Shown: piece by piece, positions 41,013 to 51,425 of the stretch
How positions within the stretch are numbered: position 1 is the stretch's first letter
Layout of the letters: every line of letters begins with the position of its first letter
Origin: Anaerosomatales bacterium
GTDB lineage: Bacteria; Actinomycetota; Coriobacteriia; Anaerosomatales; Anaerosomataceae
Direction: 5' to 3'
Length of the DNA: 64,000 bases
Assembly (NCBI GenBank): GCA_030019445.1
Contig: JASEEU010000004.1
Location: 1-64,000 of the forward strand
The notes under the pieces: generated by a model
What the model was told of the DNA's origin: nothing
Database searches by the model: none
What the model saw: the letters and a program-made list of their open reading frames with translations, nothing else
Made by a program: the position numbers and the translations under genes

Positions 41013-41639
41013 ATGGCACGTTACGTTGGGGCGGACTGCAGATTGTGCCGCCGTGAAGGTATCAAGCTCTTCCTGAAGGGCGATCGATGCTACACCGACA
41101 AGTGCGGTGTGGAGCGTCGCCCGTACCCTCCGGGCCAGGCCGGCAAGAGGCGGCCGCGGGACTCGGAGTATCGCCTGCAGCTTCGTGAGAAGCAGAAGGC
41201 GAAGCGCATCTACGGGCTGCTCGAGAAGCAGTTCCGCAACTACTACGACATCGCGACCCGTCAGTCGGGCATCACGGGCGAGAACCTGCTGCGTCTCCTT
41301 GAGAGCCGGCTGGACAACGTCGTGTATCGACTCGGTTTCGCTGCGTCGCGCGATGAGGCCCGTCAGTTGATCCGACATGGGCACTTCCTCGTCGAGGGCC
41401 GCCGGGTCACCATCCCGTCGTTCCGTGTCCGACCGGGTCAGACGGTCGCCGTGGCCGAGAAGTCCAAGGACCTCACGGTCATCAAGGCCGCCATCATCTC
41501 CTCGTCGAAGGTAGAGATCCCCGGTTGGCTCGAGGTCGACGTCGAGAAGCTCGCCGGCAAGGTCCTCTCGCTCCCGAACCGCGAGCAGATCGATGCGCCG
41601 GTGCGCGAGCAGCTCATCGTCGAGCTGTACTCGAAGTAA
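41013..41639 (+). CDS. rpsD: 30S ribosomal protein uS4, zinc type
   Basis: 208 residues. The N-terminal Cys9, Cys12, Cys26 and Cys31 form the zinc-finger variant. The S4 RNA-binding domain begins at [20 protein letters not shown]. It nucleates 16S folding. Starts at ATG 41013 and lies immediately before rpoA. Confidence 0.97.
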   Translation: MARYVGADCRLCRREGIKLFLKGDRCYTDKCGVERRPYPPGQAGKRRPRDSEYRLQLREKQKAKRIYGLLEKQFRNYYDIATRQSGITGENLLRLLESRLDNVVYRLGFAASRDEARQLIRHGHFLVEGRRVTIPSFRVRPGQTVAVAEKSKDLTVIKAAIISSSKVEIPGWLEVDVEKLAGKVLSLPNREQIDAPVREQLIVELYSK

Positions 41640-41663
41640 ACGTAGGCCAAGGAGGCTTTGAGC

Positions 41664-42602
41664 ATGACCGAGTTCATGAGGCCGCAGGTGACGGTCGATC
41701 CCATCGACGAGCGCACTGCCCGATTCATGGTCGAGCCCCTCGAGCGTGGCTATGGCTACACGCTGGGCAACTCGATGCGCCGCGTGCTGCTGTCGTCCCT
41801 TCAGGGCGCGGCGGCGACGTCCATCCGCATCGAGGGCGTGCAGCACGAGTTCGCGACCATCGAGGGCGTGCGCGAGGACGTCACCGATATCGTCCTCAAC
41901 GTGAAGGGCCTCGTCTTCCGCGCCGCCGGCGTCGGCGAGGACGAAGCCGTCGCGACGCTCGCGGCGAGCGGCCCCGGGGATGTCACCGGTGCCGACCTCA
42001 AGGTTCCCGCGGAGTTCGAGCTGGTGAACCCCGGGCACCGTATCGCGACGCTTGAGAAGGGCGCCAAGCTCGAGATGAGCGTGCGTATCGGTGTCGGTCG
42101 CGGCTATGCGACCGCCGACAAGAACAAGCGCACCGAGGACCCGCTCGGCGTCATAACCGTCGATTCGCTGTTCAGCCCGGTCTCGCGTTGCACCTACACC
42201 GTGCAGAACACGCGTGTCGGCCAGCGGACCGACTACGACAAGCTGGTGCTCGAGGTGGAGACCAACGGTGCCGTCGAGCCCGCCGATGCGGTCGCCCGTG
42301 CGGCCCGCATCATCAACGAGCACATGATGCTCTTTGCCGAGGAGGCGGTGACGTCGCTGCCTGAGGAGGGCATCTTCACCGCGCTTCCCGACGAGCACGA
42401 CACCGTGCTCGACACGCCCATCGAGGAGCTCGACCTCTCGGTCCGCTCCTACAACTGCCTGAAGCGGCAGGGCGTCAACAGCATCGGTCAGCTGACCGAG
42501 TGCACCGAGGCGGATCTGCTGAACATCCGCAACTTCGGCGCGAAGTCCATCGAAGAAGTCAAAGACAAGCTGCAGGCCATGGGCCTGGGCCTGGCTGGGT
42601 AG
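41664..42602 (+). CDS. rpoA: RNA polymerase alpha subunit
   Basis: 312 residues from ATG 41664, whose AAGGAGG is 9 bases upstream; the TTG two codons before is too close to it. The N-terminal dimerisation domain includes EPLERGYGYTLGNSMRRVLL, and the C-terminal domain (LSVRSYNCLKRQGVNSIGQL) binds UP elements and activators. It belongs to the alpha operon, so ribosomal proteins and polymerase are co-produced. Confidence 0.98.
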   Translation: MTEFMRPQVTVDPIDERTARFMVEPLERGYGYTLGNSMRRVLLSSLQGAAATSIRIEGVQHEFATIEGVREDVTDIVLNVKGLVFRAAGVGEDEAVATLAASGPGDVTGADLKVPAEFELVNPGHRIATLEKGAKLEMSVRIGVGRGYATADKNKRTEDPLGVITVDSLFSPVSRCTYTVQNTRVGQRTDYDKLVLEVETNGAVEPADAVARAARIINEHMMLFAEEAVTSLPEEGIFTALPDEHDTVLDTPIEELDLSVRSYNCLKRQGVNSIGQLTECTEADLLNIRNFGAKSIEEVKDKLQAMGLGLAG

Positions 42603-42614
42603 GAGTACGCCGGT

Positions 42615-42968
42615 ATGAGACACGCCAAGCAGGGACGGAAGCTGGGCACCGACGCCAGCCACCGCAAGGCGATGCTGCGCAGCCTCGCGGCCGCTCTCCT
42701 CGCCAACGAGCGCATCAAGACCACGGAGCCGAAGGCCAAGGAGGTCCGTGCGCTCGCCGAGCAGATCATCACCTGGGGCAAGCGTGGCGACGTGCATTCG
42801 CGCCGTCTCGCGCTCGCCGAGATCAACGACAAGGCGCTCGTCAAGAAGGTGTTCGATGACATCGCCCCTCGCTACGAGGAGCGCAACGGCGGCTATACGC
42901 GCATCCTGAAGCTCGGTCCCCGCAAGGGCGACGCCGCGCCGATGGTGCTCATCGAGCTCGTCGACTAG
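42615..42968 (+). CDS. rplQ: 50S ribosomal protein bL17
   Basis: 117 residues, last gene of the ribosomal superoperon. [20 protein letters not shown] and the C-terminal [18 protein letters not shown] are typical. A strong terminator follows. Confidence 0.97.
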   Translation: MRHAKQGRKLGTDASHRKAMLRSLAAALLANERIKTTEPKAKEVRALAEQIITWGKRGDVHSRRLALAEINDKALVKKVFDDIAPRYEERNGGYTRILKLGPRKGDAAPMVLIELVD

Positions 42969-42992
42969 CGCTGAGCGCAACGATCGTTCGTC

Positions 42993-43021
42993 GAAAGGCC
43001 CCCGCCGAGCTGGGGCCTTTC
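42993..43021 (+). terminator. Rho-independent terminator after rplQ
   Basis: A perfect 10-bp stem (GAAAGGCCCC and GGGGCCTTTC) with a 9-base loop at 43003-43011 closes the operon; the TTT in the 3' arm gives a short U-tract. Confidence 0.85.
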
Positions 43022-43045
43022 CGCGTTCAGTGAGACAATGCGGTC

Positions 43046-43861
43046 ATGATCGAGTTCATCGACGTAGCATTCACATATCCCGGTGTCGCTGAGCCCGCTG
43101 TGAGCGACGTGTCGCTGCTCGTGCGCCCCGGCGAGGTCGTCGCCGTGGTCGGGCCCAACGGCTCGGGCAAGTCGACCATCGCCCGTCTGGCCGACGGGCT
43201 CCTGACGCCGGGCCACGGTCGGATCATGGTCGATGGCATGGACACCCGCGACACGGAAGCGATCTACCACGTACGAGCACGCGTCGGCCTTGTCCTCCAG
43301 AACCCCGACAACCAGATCGTCGGTACCGTGGTCGAGGAGGATGTGGCGTTCGGCCCGGAGAATCTCGGCGTGCCGCTCCCGGAGTTGGCCGAGCGTGTCG
43401 CCGAGGCCATCGAACTGGTAGGACTCGCAGGGCTTGAGCGTCGTGAGCCGCACCTCCTATCCGAAGGGCAGAAGCAGCGGCTTGCGATAGCGGGTGCCCT
43501 CGCGCTCGGCCCCCGGTATCTCGTGCTCGATGAGCCGACCGCCATGCTCGACCCTGAAGGGCGGACCGCGGTGCTCGCTATCATCGAACGTCTACGCGCC
43601 GAGGGTCGCGGTATCGTTCATGTGACGCACCACCTGGAGCACGTGGTCCGGGCCGATCGCGTGCTCGCGCTCGATCGCGGTCGCATCGTCTTCGCCGGCG
43701 TTCCCGAGGAGTTGCTCTCCGACGTCGGGCTTCTCGGACGGCTCGGCCTAGAACCGCCCGCGCTCGTTCGTCTAGCCGAGGAACTGGGCCGTCATGGGTT
43801 CGCGGTCCCGCGCGCAGTGTCGACCGCCGAGGAGCTCGCGGGGGCGCTATGGCGCTCGTAG
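43046..43861 (+). CDS. ecfA1: ECF transporter ATPase subunit A1
   Basis: 271 residues. It is an energy-coupling-factor ATPase for vitamin or metal uptake. Walker A GPNGSGKST, Q-loop LQNPDNQIVG, signature LSEGQKQRLAIA, Walker B LVLDEPTAMLD and the switch His in VTHH are intact. It overlaps ecfA2 by 13 bases. No substrate-binding S component is nearby, so the module probably serves several S units encoded elsewhere. Confidence 0.96.
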   Translation: MIEFIDVAFTYPGVAEPAVSDVSLLVRPGEVVAVVGPNGSGKSTIARLADGLLTPGHGRIMVDGMDTRDTEAIYHVRARVGLVLQNPDNQIVGTVVEEDVAFGPENLGVPLPELAERVAEAIELVGLAGLERREPHLLSEGQKQRLAIAGALALGPRYLVLDEPTAMLDPEGRTAVLAIIERLRAEGRGIVHVTHHLEHVVRADRVLALDRGRIVFAGVPEELLSDVGLLGRLGLEPPALVRLAEELGRHGFAVPRAVSTAEELAGALWRS

Positions 43862-44688
43862 CGAAAGGCCTGTCGTACACGTATGCCGTTGGGACCGGTT
43901 TCGCGACGCCGGCGCTGCGGAACGTCGACCTGACGGTCGAGCGGGGAGCGGTGGCGGTCGTGCTTGGCGCTACCGGCTCGGGCAAGTCTACCCTCCTGCG
44001 CCTGTGCGCCGGACTGCTCGAGCCCGGATCGGGGAGCGTGACAGCCGACGGGACGCTCATCGCCGGCCACGGTGCCCGCCCGGCGCGTGGCATGATCGGT
44101 CTCGCTTTCCAGAATCCCGAAGCTCAGCTCTTCGCCGAGTCGGTGCTCGACGATGTCGCGTTCGGTCCCCGCAACCTCGGCATGCCGGACCCGGAGGCGG
44201 CAGCGCGCCACGCGCTGGCGAGGGTCGGTCTCGATCCGGATGAGTTCTGCGGGCGATCGCCGTTCACGCTGTCCGGTGGCGAGGCCAGGAGGGTCGCGCT
44301 GGCCGGGGTCCTGGCGATGTCCCCAGCGTATCTCCTGCTCGACGAGCCGACCGCCGGACTTGACCCGCTCGGCCGCTCGGCGGTGCGGGACGCGATAGCG
44401 GCAGCGCGCGAACGAGCGGGCGTCGTCATCGTGACGCACGATGCCGAGGACTTCCTCGGCATGGCGGATGAGATCGTCGGTATCACCGGTGGAGAGGAAG
44501 CGTTCAGGGGTGCTCCGGCGGAGTTGCTCGCCTCCGAGGAGCCGTGGCGGCGCGCGGGCATCAGGCTGCCCGAGATCGTCCGCGTCCAGCTGCTTGCCGC
44601 GCACCATGGCGCCCGCATCGATGCGCCGACGCTCGAGCCGGAGTCCGCGGCGCTCCTGCTCGCCCGCGCGATCGGGGGTGCGCAGTGA
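43849..44688 (+). CDS. ecfA2: ECF transporter ATPase subunit A2
   Basis: 279 residues. Walker A GATGSGKST, Q-loop FQNPEAQLFAESV, signature LSGGEARRVALAG, Walker B LLLDEPTAGLD and VTHD complete a functional ABC ATPase. It forms the heterodimer partner of ecfA1. The stop overlaps the GTG start of ecfT (GTGA). Confidence 0.96.
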   Translation: MALVAKGLSYTYAVGTGFATPALRNVDLTVERGAVAVVLGATGSGKSTLLRLCAGLLEPGSGSVTADGTLIAGHGARPARGMIGLAFQNPEAQLFAESVLDDVAFGPRNLGMPDPEAAARHALARVGLDPDEFCGRSPFTLSGGEARRVALAGVLAMSPAYLLLDEPTAGLDPLGRSAVRDAIAAARERAGVVIVTHDAEDFLGMADEIVGITGGEEAFRGAPAELLASEEPWRRAGIRLPEIVRVQLLAAHHGARIDAPTLEPESAALLLARAIGGAQ

Positions 44689-45482
44689 AGGTACCCACCA
44701 CGTTCGGGCAGTACGTCCCGATCGAGTCGCCCGTCCACTCCCTCGATGCGAAGGTCAAGCTCGGGCTCGTCGCGGCGTTCACGGTAGCGCTCTTCATGGT
44801 GGACGGCTTCCCCGGCCTCGGGGCGCTCGGCGCGGCGACCGTGGCCGCTGTCGCCATCTCCCGGGTCCCCTGGCGCATCGCCGTGCGTGGCGTCAAGACG
44901 GTGCTCGTCATCCTGCTCTTCACCCTCATCGTGCATGCGCTCCGATTCGACGCGGCGACTGTCGCTCTCGTCCGCATCGGACCCGTCTCGATCGATTCCG
45001 GTGGCCTTCGCACCGGCCTGTTCTTCGTGACGAGGATCGTGCTGCTGGTGGTCGGTACGTCGTTGCTCACCCTGACGACCACCCCGGTGCAGTTGACCGA
45101 CGCCATCGAACGTCTGCTGCGTCCGCTCGAGCGCTTCGGGTTCCCCGCCGGAGACGTCGCCATGATGCTCACGATCGCGCTTCGTTTCATCCCCACGACC
45201 GCCGCCGAGGCCGAGAAGATCGTCGTGGCCCAGACCGCGCGGGGCGCCCGCTTCAGGGAGGGAGGGCTTCTGGCGCGCGCACGCGCATATGTGCCGGTGC
45301 TCGTCCCGCTGTTCGTGAACCTGTTCCGGCGTGCCGAGGATCTTGCCACCGCGATGGAAGCGCGCTGCTACCGGGGCGGTGTCGGCCGCACACGTCTGCA
45401 TCCCGCGGTGATGGGGGCAGGCGACTGGGCGGTGCTATGCTGTGCCTCGGTCGGGCTGATCGCGCTCGGCGTGCTCCTGTGA
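44685..45482 (+). CDS. ecfT: ECF transporter transmembrane subunit T
   Basis: 265 residues, GTG start. About six transmembrane helices and the coupling motifs of EcfT are visible: ALRFIP, VAQTARGARF, and AMEARCYRG, which contact the ATPases. GQYVPIESPVHSLDAKVKLG is the family N-terminus. It links S components to the EcfA dimer. The operon continues into truA. Confidence 0.94.
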   Translation: MKVPTTFGQYVPIESPVHSLDAKVKLGLVAAFTVALFMVDGFPGLGALGAATVAAVAISRVPWRIAVRGVKTVLVILLFTLIVHALRFDAATVALVRIGPVSIDSGGLRTGLFFVTRIVLLVVGTSLLTLTTTPVQLTDAIERLLRPLERFGFPAGDVAMMLTIALRFIPTTAAEAEKIVVAQTARGARFREGGLLARARAYVPVLVPLFVNLFRRAEDLATAMEARCYRGGVGRTRLHPAVMGAGDWAVLCCASVGLIALGVLL

Positions 45483-45493
45483 GAGGGGGAGAC

Positions 45494-46267
45494 GTGGGAG
45501 GCACCATCGCGCTGACGCTCGCGTACGACGGCTCGGGATTCGCGGGGTTCGCGCGGCAGCCGGGACAGCGCACGGTGCAGGGCGAGCTCGAGCGGGCGCT
45601 CGGGACCGTGCTGCGTCGCGAGGTCGAGGTGGTCGGCGCAGGTCGTACCGATGCCGGTGTGCACGCGCTCGGCCAGGTCGTGAGCTTCCCTGCAGCCGGA
45701 GATGAGCCGGATCACGGCGTGTTGTTGCGGTCGCTGAACGCGCTATGCGGTGATGGGATCGTCGTGACCGAGGTCCGCCCTGCCGAGAAGGACTTCAGCG
45801 CGCGGCACTCGGCAGTCGCGCGCGAGTACCGGTACCGTCTCGTTCCGGGGCCGGTGCCCCCGCTGTTCCTCGCTGACCTGGCATGGTGGGTGAAGGGTCC
45901 GCTCGCGCTGGGGCCGATGCGGGACGCGGCCTCGTATCTGATCGGCGAGCATGACTTCCGCTCGTTCTGCGTGGTGGCGTCCGCAGAGGGCAGGCGCACC
46001 TTCCGCTGCGTCGAGCACATCGACATCGCACCGGAGACCGCCCTGGGCGAGCACTGTCTGGTGATACGTATCGTCGGCAATGCCTTCCTCCACTCGATGG
46101 TCCGCATCATCGTCGGGAGTCTCGTCGAGGTCGGACGCGGTCGTCGTCCGGCCGAGTGGATGGGCGAGGCGCTCGAGGCCGGGGACCGCGCGGCGGCAGG
46201 GCCGACCGCGCCCCCGCACGGGCTCGTGCTGTGGCACGTCGACTACCCGGAGGAGTGCTGGCTGTAG
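45494..46267 (+). CDS. truA: tRNA pseudouridine(38-40) synthase TruA
   Basis: 257 residues from GTG 45494, which has GAGGGGGAG upstream; a GTG at 45479 overlapping the ecfT stop is an alternative start. Catalytic Asp is in GAGRTDAGVHA. TLAYDGSGFAGFARQPGQRT opens the fold, and FLHSMVRIIVGSLVEVGRG is the C-terminal signature. It modifies the tRNA anticodon stem. The ecfA-ecfA-ecfT-truA-rplM-rpsI order is as in Firmicutes. Confidence 0.95.
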   Translation: MGGTIALTLAYDGSGFAGFARQPGQRTVQGELERALGTVLRREVEVVGAGRTDAGVHALGQVVSFPAAGDEPDHGVLLRSLNALCGDGIVVTEVRPAEKDFSARHSAVAREYRYRLVPGPVPPLFLADLAWWVKGPLALGPMRDAASYLIGEHDFRSFCVVASAEGRRTFRCVEHIDIAPETALGEHCLVIRIVGNAFLHSMVRIIVGSLVEVGRGRRPAEWMGEALEAGDRAAAGPTAPPHGLVLWHVDYPEECWL

Positions 46268-46303
46268 CCCCCGTGCGGGCGTGCCGCGAGTCGTTCGACG
46301 GCA

Positions 46304-46325
46304 TGGACACGCCCGGCGCCGTTTG
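46304..46325 (+). repeat. Translation-spacer motif, copy B
   Basis: GGACACGCCCGGCGCCGTT matches copy A (25432) at 18 of 19 positions and lies 2 bases upstream of the TTGACA of the rplM promoter. Confidence 0.5.
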
Positions 46326-46354
46326 TTGACAGCCCCCAGACTCGCCGATATAGT
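46326..46354 (+). promoter_or_regulatory. Strong promoter for rplM-rpsI
   Basis: TTGACA (46326-46331) and TATAGT (46349-46354) with a 17-bp spacer is close to consensus. The predicted leader is about 65 bases. Confidence 0.8.
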
Positions 46355-46424
46355 CAAAGGGTTCGCTTCTCGAGCCCCGTGAACTTGAGAAACGGAAACG
46401 TCCAGCACCATCTTGGAGGAGCAG

Positions 46425-46859
46425 TTGAAGACCTATCACGCCAAGCCTGGCGAGGTCGAGCGCGAGTGGCTCGTCATCGATGCCACCGATATCCCGCTTG
46501 GCCGTCTCGCGAGCGAGGTGGCGTCCATCTTGAAGGGGAAGCGCAAGCCGCAGTACACCCCGCACGTGGACACCGGTGACTTCGTCATCGTCGTGAACGC
46601 CTCGAAAGTGAAGCTTACGGGCAACAAGCTCGCCGACAAGAAGAAGTACCGCCACTCGGGTTACCCGGGCGGGCTCAAAGAGACCCCGATCGCGGACATG
46701 CTCGCAACGCGGCCTGAGCGCGTCATCGAGGGCGCCGTCAAGGGCATGCTGCCGAAGAACACGCTCGGGCGGGCAATGGGCAAGAAGCTCAAGGTGTACG
46801 GGGGACCCGATCACCCGCACCAGGCCCAGAACCCCCGCCAGATCACCCTGGAGGTCTAA
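46425..46859 (+). CDS. rplM: 50S ribosomal protein uL13
   Basis: 144 residues. TTG 46425 is chosen because GGAGGAG lies 4 to 10 bases upstream and the family N-terminus is MKTYxAKP; TTG at 46413 is less likely. [20 protein letters not shown] and the KxYxGxxHPHxAQxPxxL end are diagnostic. It is co-transcribed with rpsI. Confidence 0.96.
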   Translation: MKTYHAKPGEVEREWLVIDATDIPLGRLASEVASILKGKRKPQYTPHVDTGDFVIVVNASKVKLTGNKLADKKKYRHSGYPGGLKETPIADMLATRPERVIEGAVKGMLPKNTLGRAMGKKLKVYGGPDHPHQAQNPRQITLEV

Positions 46860-46862
46860 CGC

Positions 46863-47258
46863 ATGGCTGAGAACAAGGCTGTCTACTGGGGAACGGGTCG
46901 CCGCAAGACCTCGGTCGCGCGCGTTCGCATCACCCCCGGTACCGGACGCTACTTCATCAACGGTCGCGATTTCGACGACTACTTCGGACGCGCCACGCTG
47001 AAGACCTACGTCGAGCAGCCGTTCAAGGTGACCGACACGATCGGCCGCTTCGACGTGCATGCCAACATCAAGGGTGGCGGACTCTCCGGTCAGGCCGGGG
47101 CGCTGCGGCACGGTGTCGCCCGCGCTCTGCTCGAGGCCGGCGAGTACCGAGACGACCTCAAGCGTGCCGGGTTGCTGACCCGCGATTCGCGCATGGTTGA
47201 GCGCAAGAAGTACGGCCTCAAGAAGGCGCGCAAGCGCCCGCAGTTCTCCAAGCGCTAG
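46863..47258 (+). CDS. rpsI: 30S ribosomal protein uS9
   Basis: 131 residues. The C-terminal [18 protein letters not shown] reaches the P-site tRNA, and [20 protein letters not shown] is the family start. It begins three bases after the rplM stop and is closed by a terminator. Confidence 0.97.
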   Translation: MAENKAVYWGTGRRKTSVARVRITPGTGRYFINGRDFDDYFGRATLKTYVEQPFKVTDTIGRFDVHANIKGGGLSGQAGALRHGVARALLEAGEYRDDLKRAGLLTRDSRMVERKKYGLKKARKRPQFSKR

Positions 47259-47284
47259 GACTGCGAGGCACCGGAATCAAAGAC

Positions 47285-47310
47285 AGGGCCCGCCCTCGCG
47301 GCGGGCCCTT
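47285..47310 (+). terminator. Rho-independent terminator after rpsI
   Basis: A perfect 10-bp stem (AGGGCCCGCC at 47285-47294, GGCGGGCCCT at 47300-47309) with a 5-base loop. The next gene starts only 20 bases later, so read-through into glmM is likely partial. Confidence 0.8.
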
Positions 47311-47329
47311 CGCGTGAGGGGAGCGCAGG

Positions 47330-48664
47330 ATGCCCAGACTGTTCGGCACCGACGGCGTACGCGGCATAGCGAACGCCGATCTCACCCCTGAGCTTGCCTT
47401 CAAGCTCGGCGAGGCGGCAGGACACTTCCTCGGCGAACGCGGCCGGGGCCGCATCGTCGTCGGCATGGACACGCGGCGCAGCGGCGACATGCTCGAAGCC
47501 GCGCTGGTCGCGGGCGTGTGCTCGGGAGGCGCGGATGCCCTGCGGTGCGGCATCGTTCCCACGCCGGCGGTCGCGTACCTCACGCACGCCCTGGGTGCTG
47601 ACGGCGGCGTGGTCATCTCGGCATCACACAACCCCGCCGAGTACAACGGCATCAAGTTCTTCGACCGCGACGGCTTCAAGCTTCCCGATCTCGTGGAAGA
47701 CGAGATCGAGGAGTTCCTCGTGTCCGAGCGGGATTGGGACCGGCCGATCGGGGCGGGCGTGGGCAGGGCGATCGCGGTGCCTGACGCTGCCGAGCGCTAC
47801 ATCGTCCACGCTGTCGGGACCGTGCGCGGTGACTTCGCCGGCATGCGGATCGCCGTCGACTGCGGGCATGGCGCGAGCGCGCTCACGACGCCGGCCGCGC
47901 TGGAGCGGCTCGGTGCGGAGGTCGTCGCGACCAACTGCGACTGGAACGGCACCGACATCAACGACGGATGCGGTTCGACGCACCTGGGCGTCGTCGCCGA
48001 CCTCGTACGGGAGAGCGGTGCCGTTCTCGGCATCGCGCACGATGGAGACGCTGACCGCGTGCTCGCGGTGGACGAGACCGGCGCCGAGGTCGACGGTGAC
48101 GCGATCATGGCCATGTGCGCGCTCCACCTGCACGACCAGGGGACGCTCAAGGGCGATACGGTCGTCGCGACCGTGATGAGCAACCTGGGGCTCGAGGTCG
48201 CGCTCAAAGGTCACGGCATCACGGTGATCAAGACGAGGGTCGGCGACCGCTACGTCCTCGATCAGATGCGCACGTCCGGCGCGGTGCTCGGCGGCGAGCA
48301 GTCGGGGCACGTGATCTTCCTCGCGCACAACACGACCGGCGACGGCCTCGTGACCGCGCTCCAGCTCATCCAGATGGTGCGCGACGCAGGAGCGCCGCTC
48401 TCGGAGCTGCGGCAGGTCATGCCGCACTTCCCGCAGCACATGATGAACGTGAAGGTCGCCGATAAGACCCGGCTGGCGACCAGCGCTGCCGTGCGGGACG
48501 CGATCGCTGAAGCCGAGACCGAGCTCGGTGACGCCGGGCGCGTGCTGGTCCGCGCATCGGGCACCGAACCGCTCGTGCGGGTGATGGCCGAGGCCGCCGA
48601 CGAGGCGACCGCCGCGCGGATCGTCGACCGCCTGGCCGGGGTCGTCCGCGCGGAGCTCGGGTAG
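47330..48664 (+). CDS. glmM: Phosphoglucosamine mutase
   Basis: 444 residues. It converts glucosamine-6-phosphate to glucosamine-1-phosphate for peptidoglycan and UDP-GlcNAc. LFGTDGVRGIAN begins the protein, the phospho-serine loop is SASHNPAEYNGIKFF, the metal loop is DGDADR, the sugar-binding loop is GGEQSGH, and the phosphate site is RASGTEPLVRV. It directly precedes the glmS leader, so the first two steps of the hexosamine pathway are adjacent. Confidence 0.97.
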   Translation: MPRLFGTDGVRGIANADLTPELAFKLGEAAGHFLGERGRGRIVVGMDTRRSGDMLEAALVAGVCSGGADALRCGIVPTPAVAYLTHALGADGGVVISASHNPAEYNGIKFFDRDGFKLPDLVEDEIEEFLVSERDWDRPIGAGVGRAIAVPDAAERYIVHAVGTVRGDFAGMRIAVDCGHGASALTTPAALERLGAEVVATNCDWNGTDINDGCGSTHLGVVADLVRESGAVLGIAHDGDADRVLAVDETGAEVDGDAIMAMCALHLHDQGTLKGDTVVATVMSNLGLEVALKGHGITVIKTRVGDRYVLDQMRTSGAVLGGEQSGHVIFLAHNTTGDGLVTALQLIQMVRDAGAPLSELRQVMPHFPQHMMNVKVADKTRLATSAAVRDAIAEAETELGDAGRVLVRASGTEPLVRVMAEAADEATAARIVDRLAGVVRAELG

Positions 48665-48715
48665 CCGCTGCCACACGGTCGTGTACGAGCGGTAACCGTC
48701 GATATCGCCCCGCTC

Positions 48716-48724
48716 TGGTAGAAT
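48716..48724 (+). promoter_or_regulatory. Possible extended -10 promoter for glmS
   Basis: TGGTAGAAT (48716-48724) is an extended -10 with no good -35 at 17 bp. It lies 60 bases upstream of the ribozyme cleavage site, which is the position expected for the glmS transcript start. Confidence 0.5.
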
Positions 48725-48782
48725 CGCAGCGACCTGTCGCACGCGACCGGAGGAGGGATGCGCGGCACGATGTCGCTCGGCA

Positions 48783-48935
48783 AGCGCCTGGCCTGACGCT
48801 CCGTCAGGTGACGAGGTGAGGGCTTATCGAAAGACTCGGCGGATGGCCCTCCGGCTCAACCCGGGGTCGAGACGGCGTCGACAAAGCCCGCGGGCGACCG
48901 CGGAGACAAAGCGACGGCGGACCGGGAACGCGCAT
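48783..48935 (+). ncRNA. glmS ribozyme: glmS ribozyme / riboswitch (glucosamine-6-phosphate activated)
   Basis: The glmS leader carries the conserved ribozyme core. The cleavage site is A48783|G48784 followed by GCGCC. The P1 stem is CCTGAC (48792-48797) and GTCAGG (48803-48808), then GACGAGG (48810-48816). P2 is GAGGGC (48818-48823) and GCCCTC (48846-48851). Between them lie TTATCGA and TCGGCGGATG, and CCGGCT follows. These match the textbook glmS ribozyme order and letters. Two ACAAAGC elements (48881 and 48906) lie in the less conserved P3/P4 region, whose 3' boundary is approximate. The ribozyme uses glucosamine-6-phosphate as cofactor and cleaves its own mRNA, so it shuts glmS off when product is abundant. 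The rest of the 367-bp spacer is a GC-rich linker with a small hairpin (48976-48992) and the GGAGGAGG ribosome site. Confidence 0.93.
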
Positions 48936-49031
48936 CGAGCATCGACGCGCCCGAGGGGAAGCGAACCCTCGTTCGAGCGGCGAGCAGCCGCTGATACCCC
49001 GCTACCACCACCTCACGGAGGAGGACTGCCC

Positions 49032-50858
<1,827 letters not shown>

Positions 50859-50861
50859 CCC

Positions 50862-51377
50862 ATGACCGAGCTCGGCAACGCCGGGATCTCCGGCCTCGGA
50901 GTCGATATCGTCGAGATCGACCGCATGCGCGCAGCGCTCGAGCGTCATCCGCGCATGCGGGAGCGTATCTTCTCGGCGGAGGAGCGTGCCTACTGCGAGG
51001 GCAGGAACAAGCCCGAGATCCACTACGCGATGCGCTTCGCCGCGAAGGAGGCGGTGCTCAAAGCGCTCGGGACGGGTTTCTCGGGCATCCGCTTCACCGA
51101 TGTCGAGGTGCTGCGCGACGACCGCGGGAGGCCGGTGCCGCGCCTGTCGGGCCGCGCCGCTGAGGCCGCGGCCGCGGCCGGCGTGATCGAGATGCACCTC
51201 TCGCTGTCGTTCACGCACACCACGGCGGTCGCGTCCGCCGTGGCGATCACCGACAAGATGCGTCCCCGCGCCGAGGAGAGCGAGCCGACCCCGGCCGAGA
51301 AGCTCGCGGCGTCGTTCAAGGAGGCGCGCGCGCTCCTCGACGAGATGCCGGGGAAGGAAGAAGACGACGAGGCGTGA
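50862..51377 (+). CDS. acpS: Holo-[acyl-carrier-protein] synthase with C-terminal extension
   Basis: 171 residues. It attaches 4'-phosphopantetheine to acyl carrier protein. GLGVDIVEIDRM (metal Asp) and RFAAKEAVLKALG (Glu, Lys) are intact. Standalone AcpS is about 120-125 residues; here a ~45-residue acidic, helical tail (after VAITDK) has been added, of unknown purpose. The gene is tightly packed after glmS. Confidence 0.93.
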   Translation: MTELGNAGISGLGVDIVEIDRMRAALERHPRMRERIFSAEERAYCEGRNKPEIHYAMRFAAKEAVLKALGTGFSGIRFTDVEVLRDDRGRPVPRLSGRAAEAAAAAGVIEMHLSLSFTHTTAVASAVAITDKMRPRAEESEPTPAEKLAASFKEARALLDEMPGKEEDDEA

Positions 51378-51425
51378 CCGGTTCGCGGAGCGCTGCGACT
51401 CCGCGACGTGATCCCGGGGGGAGCC

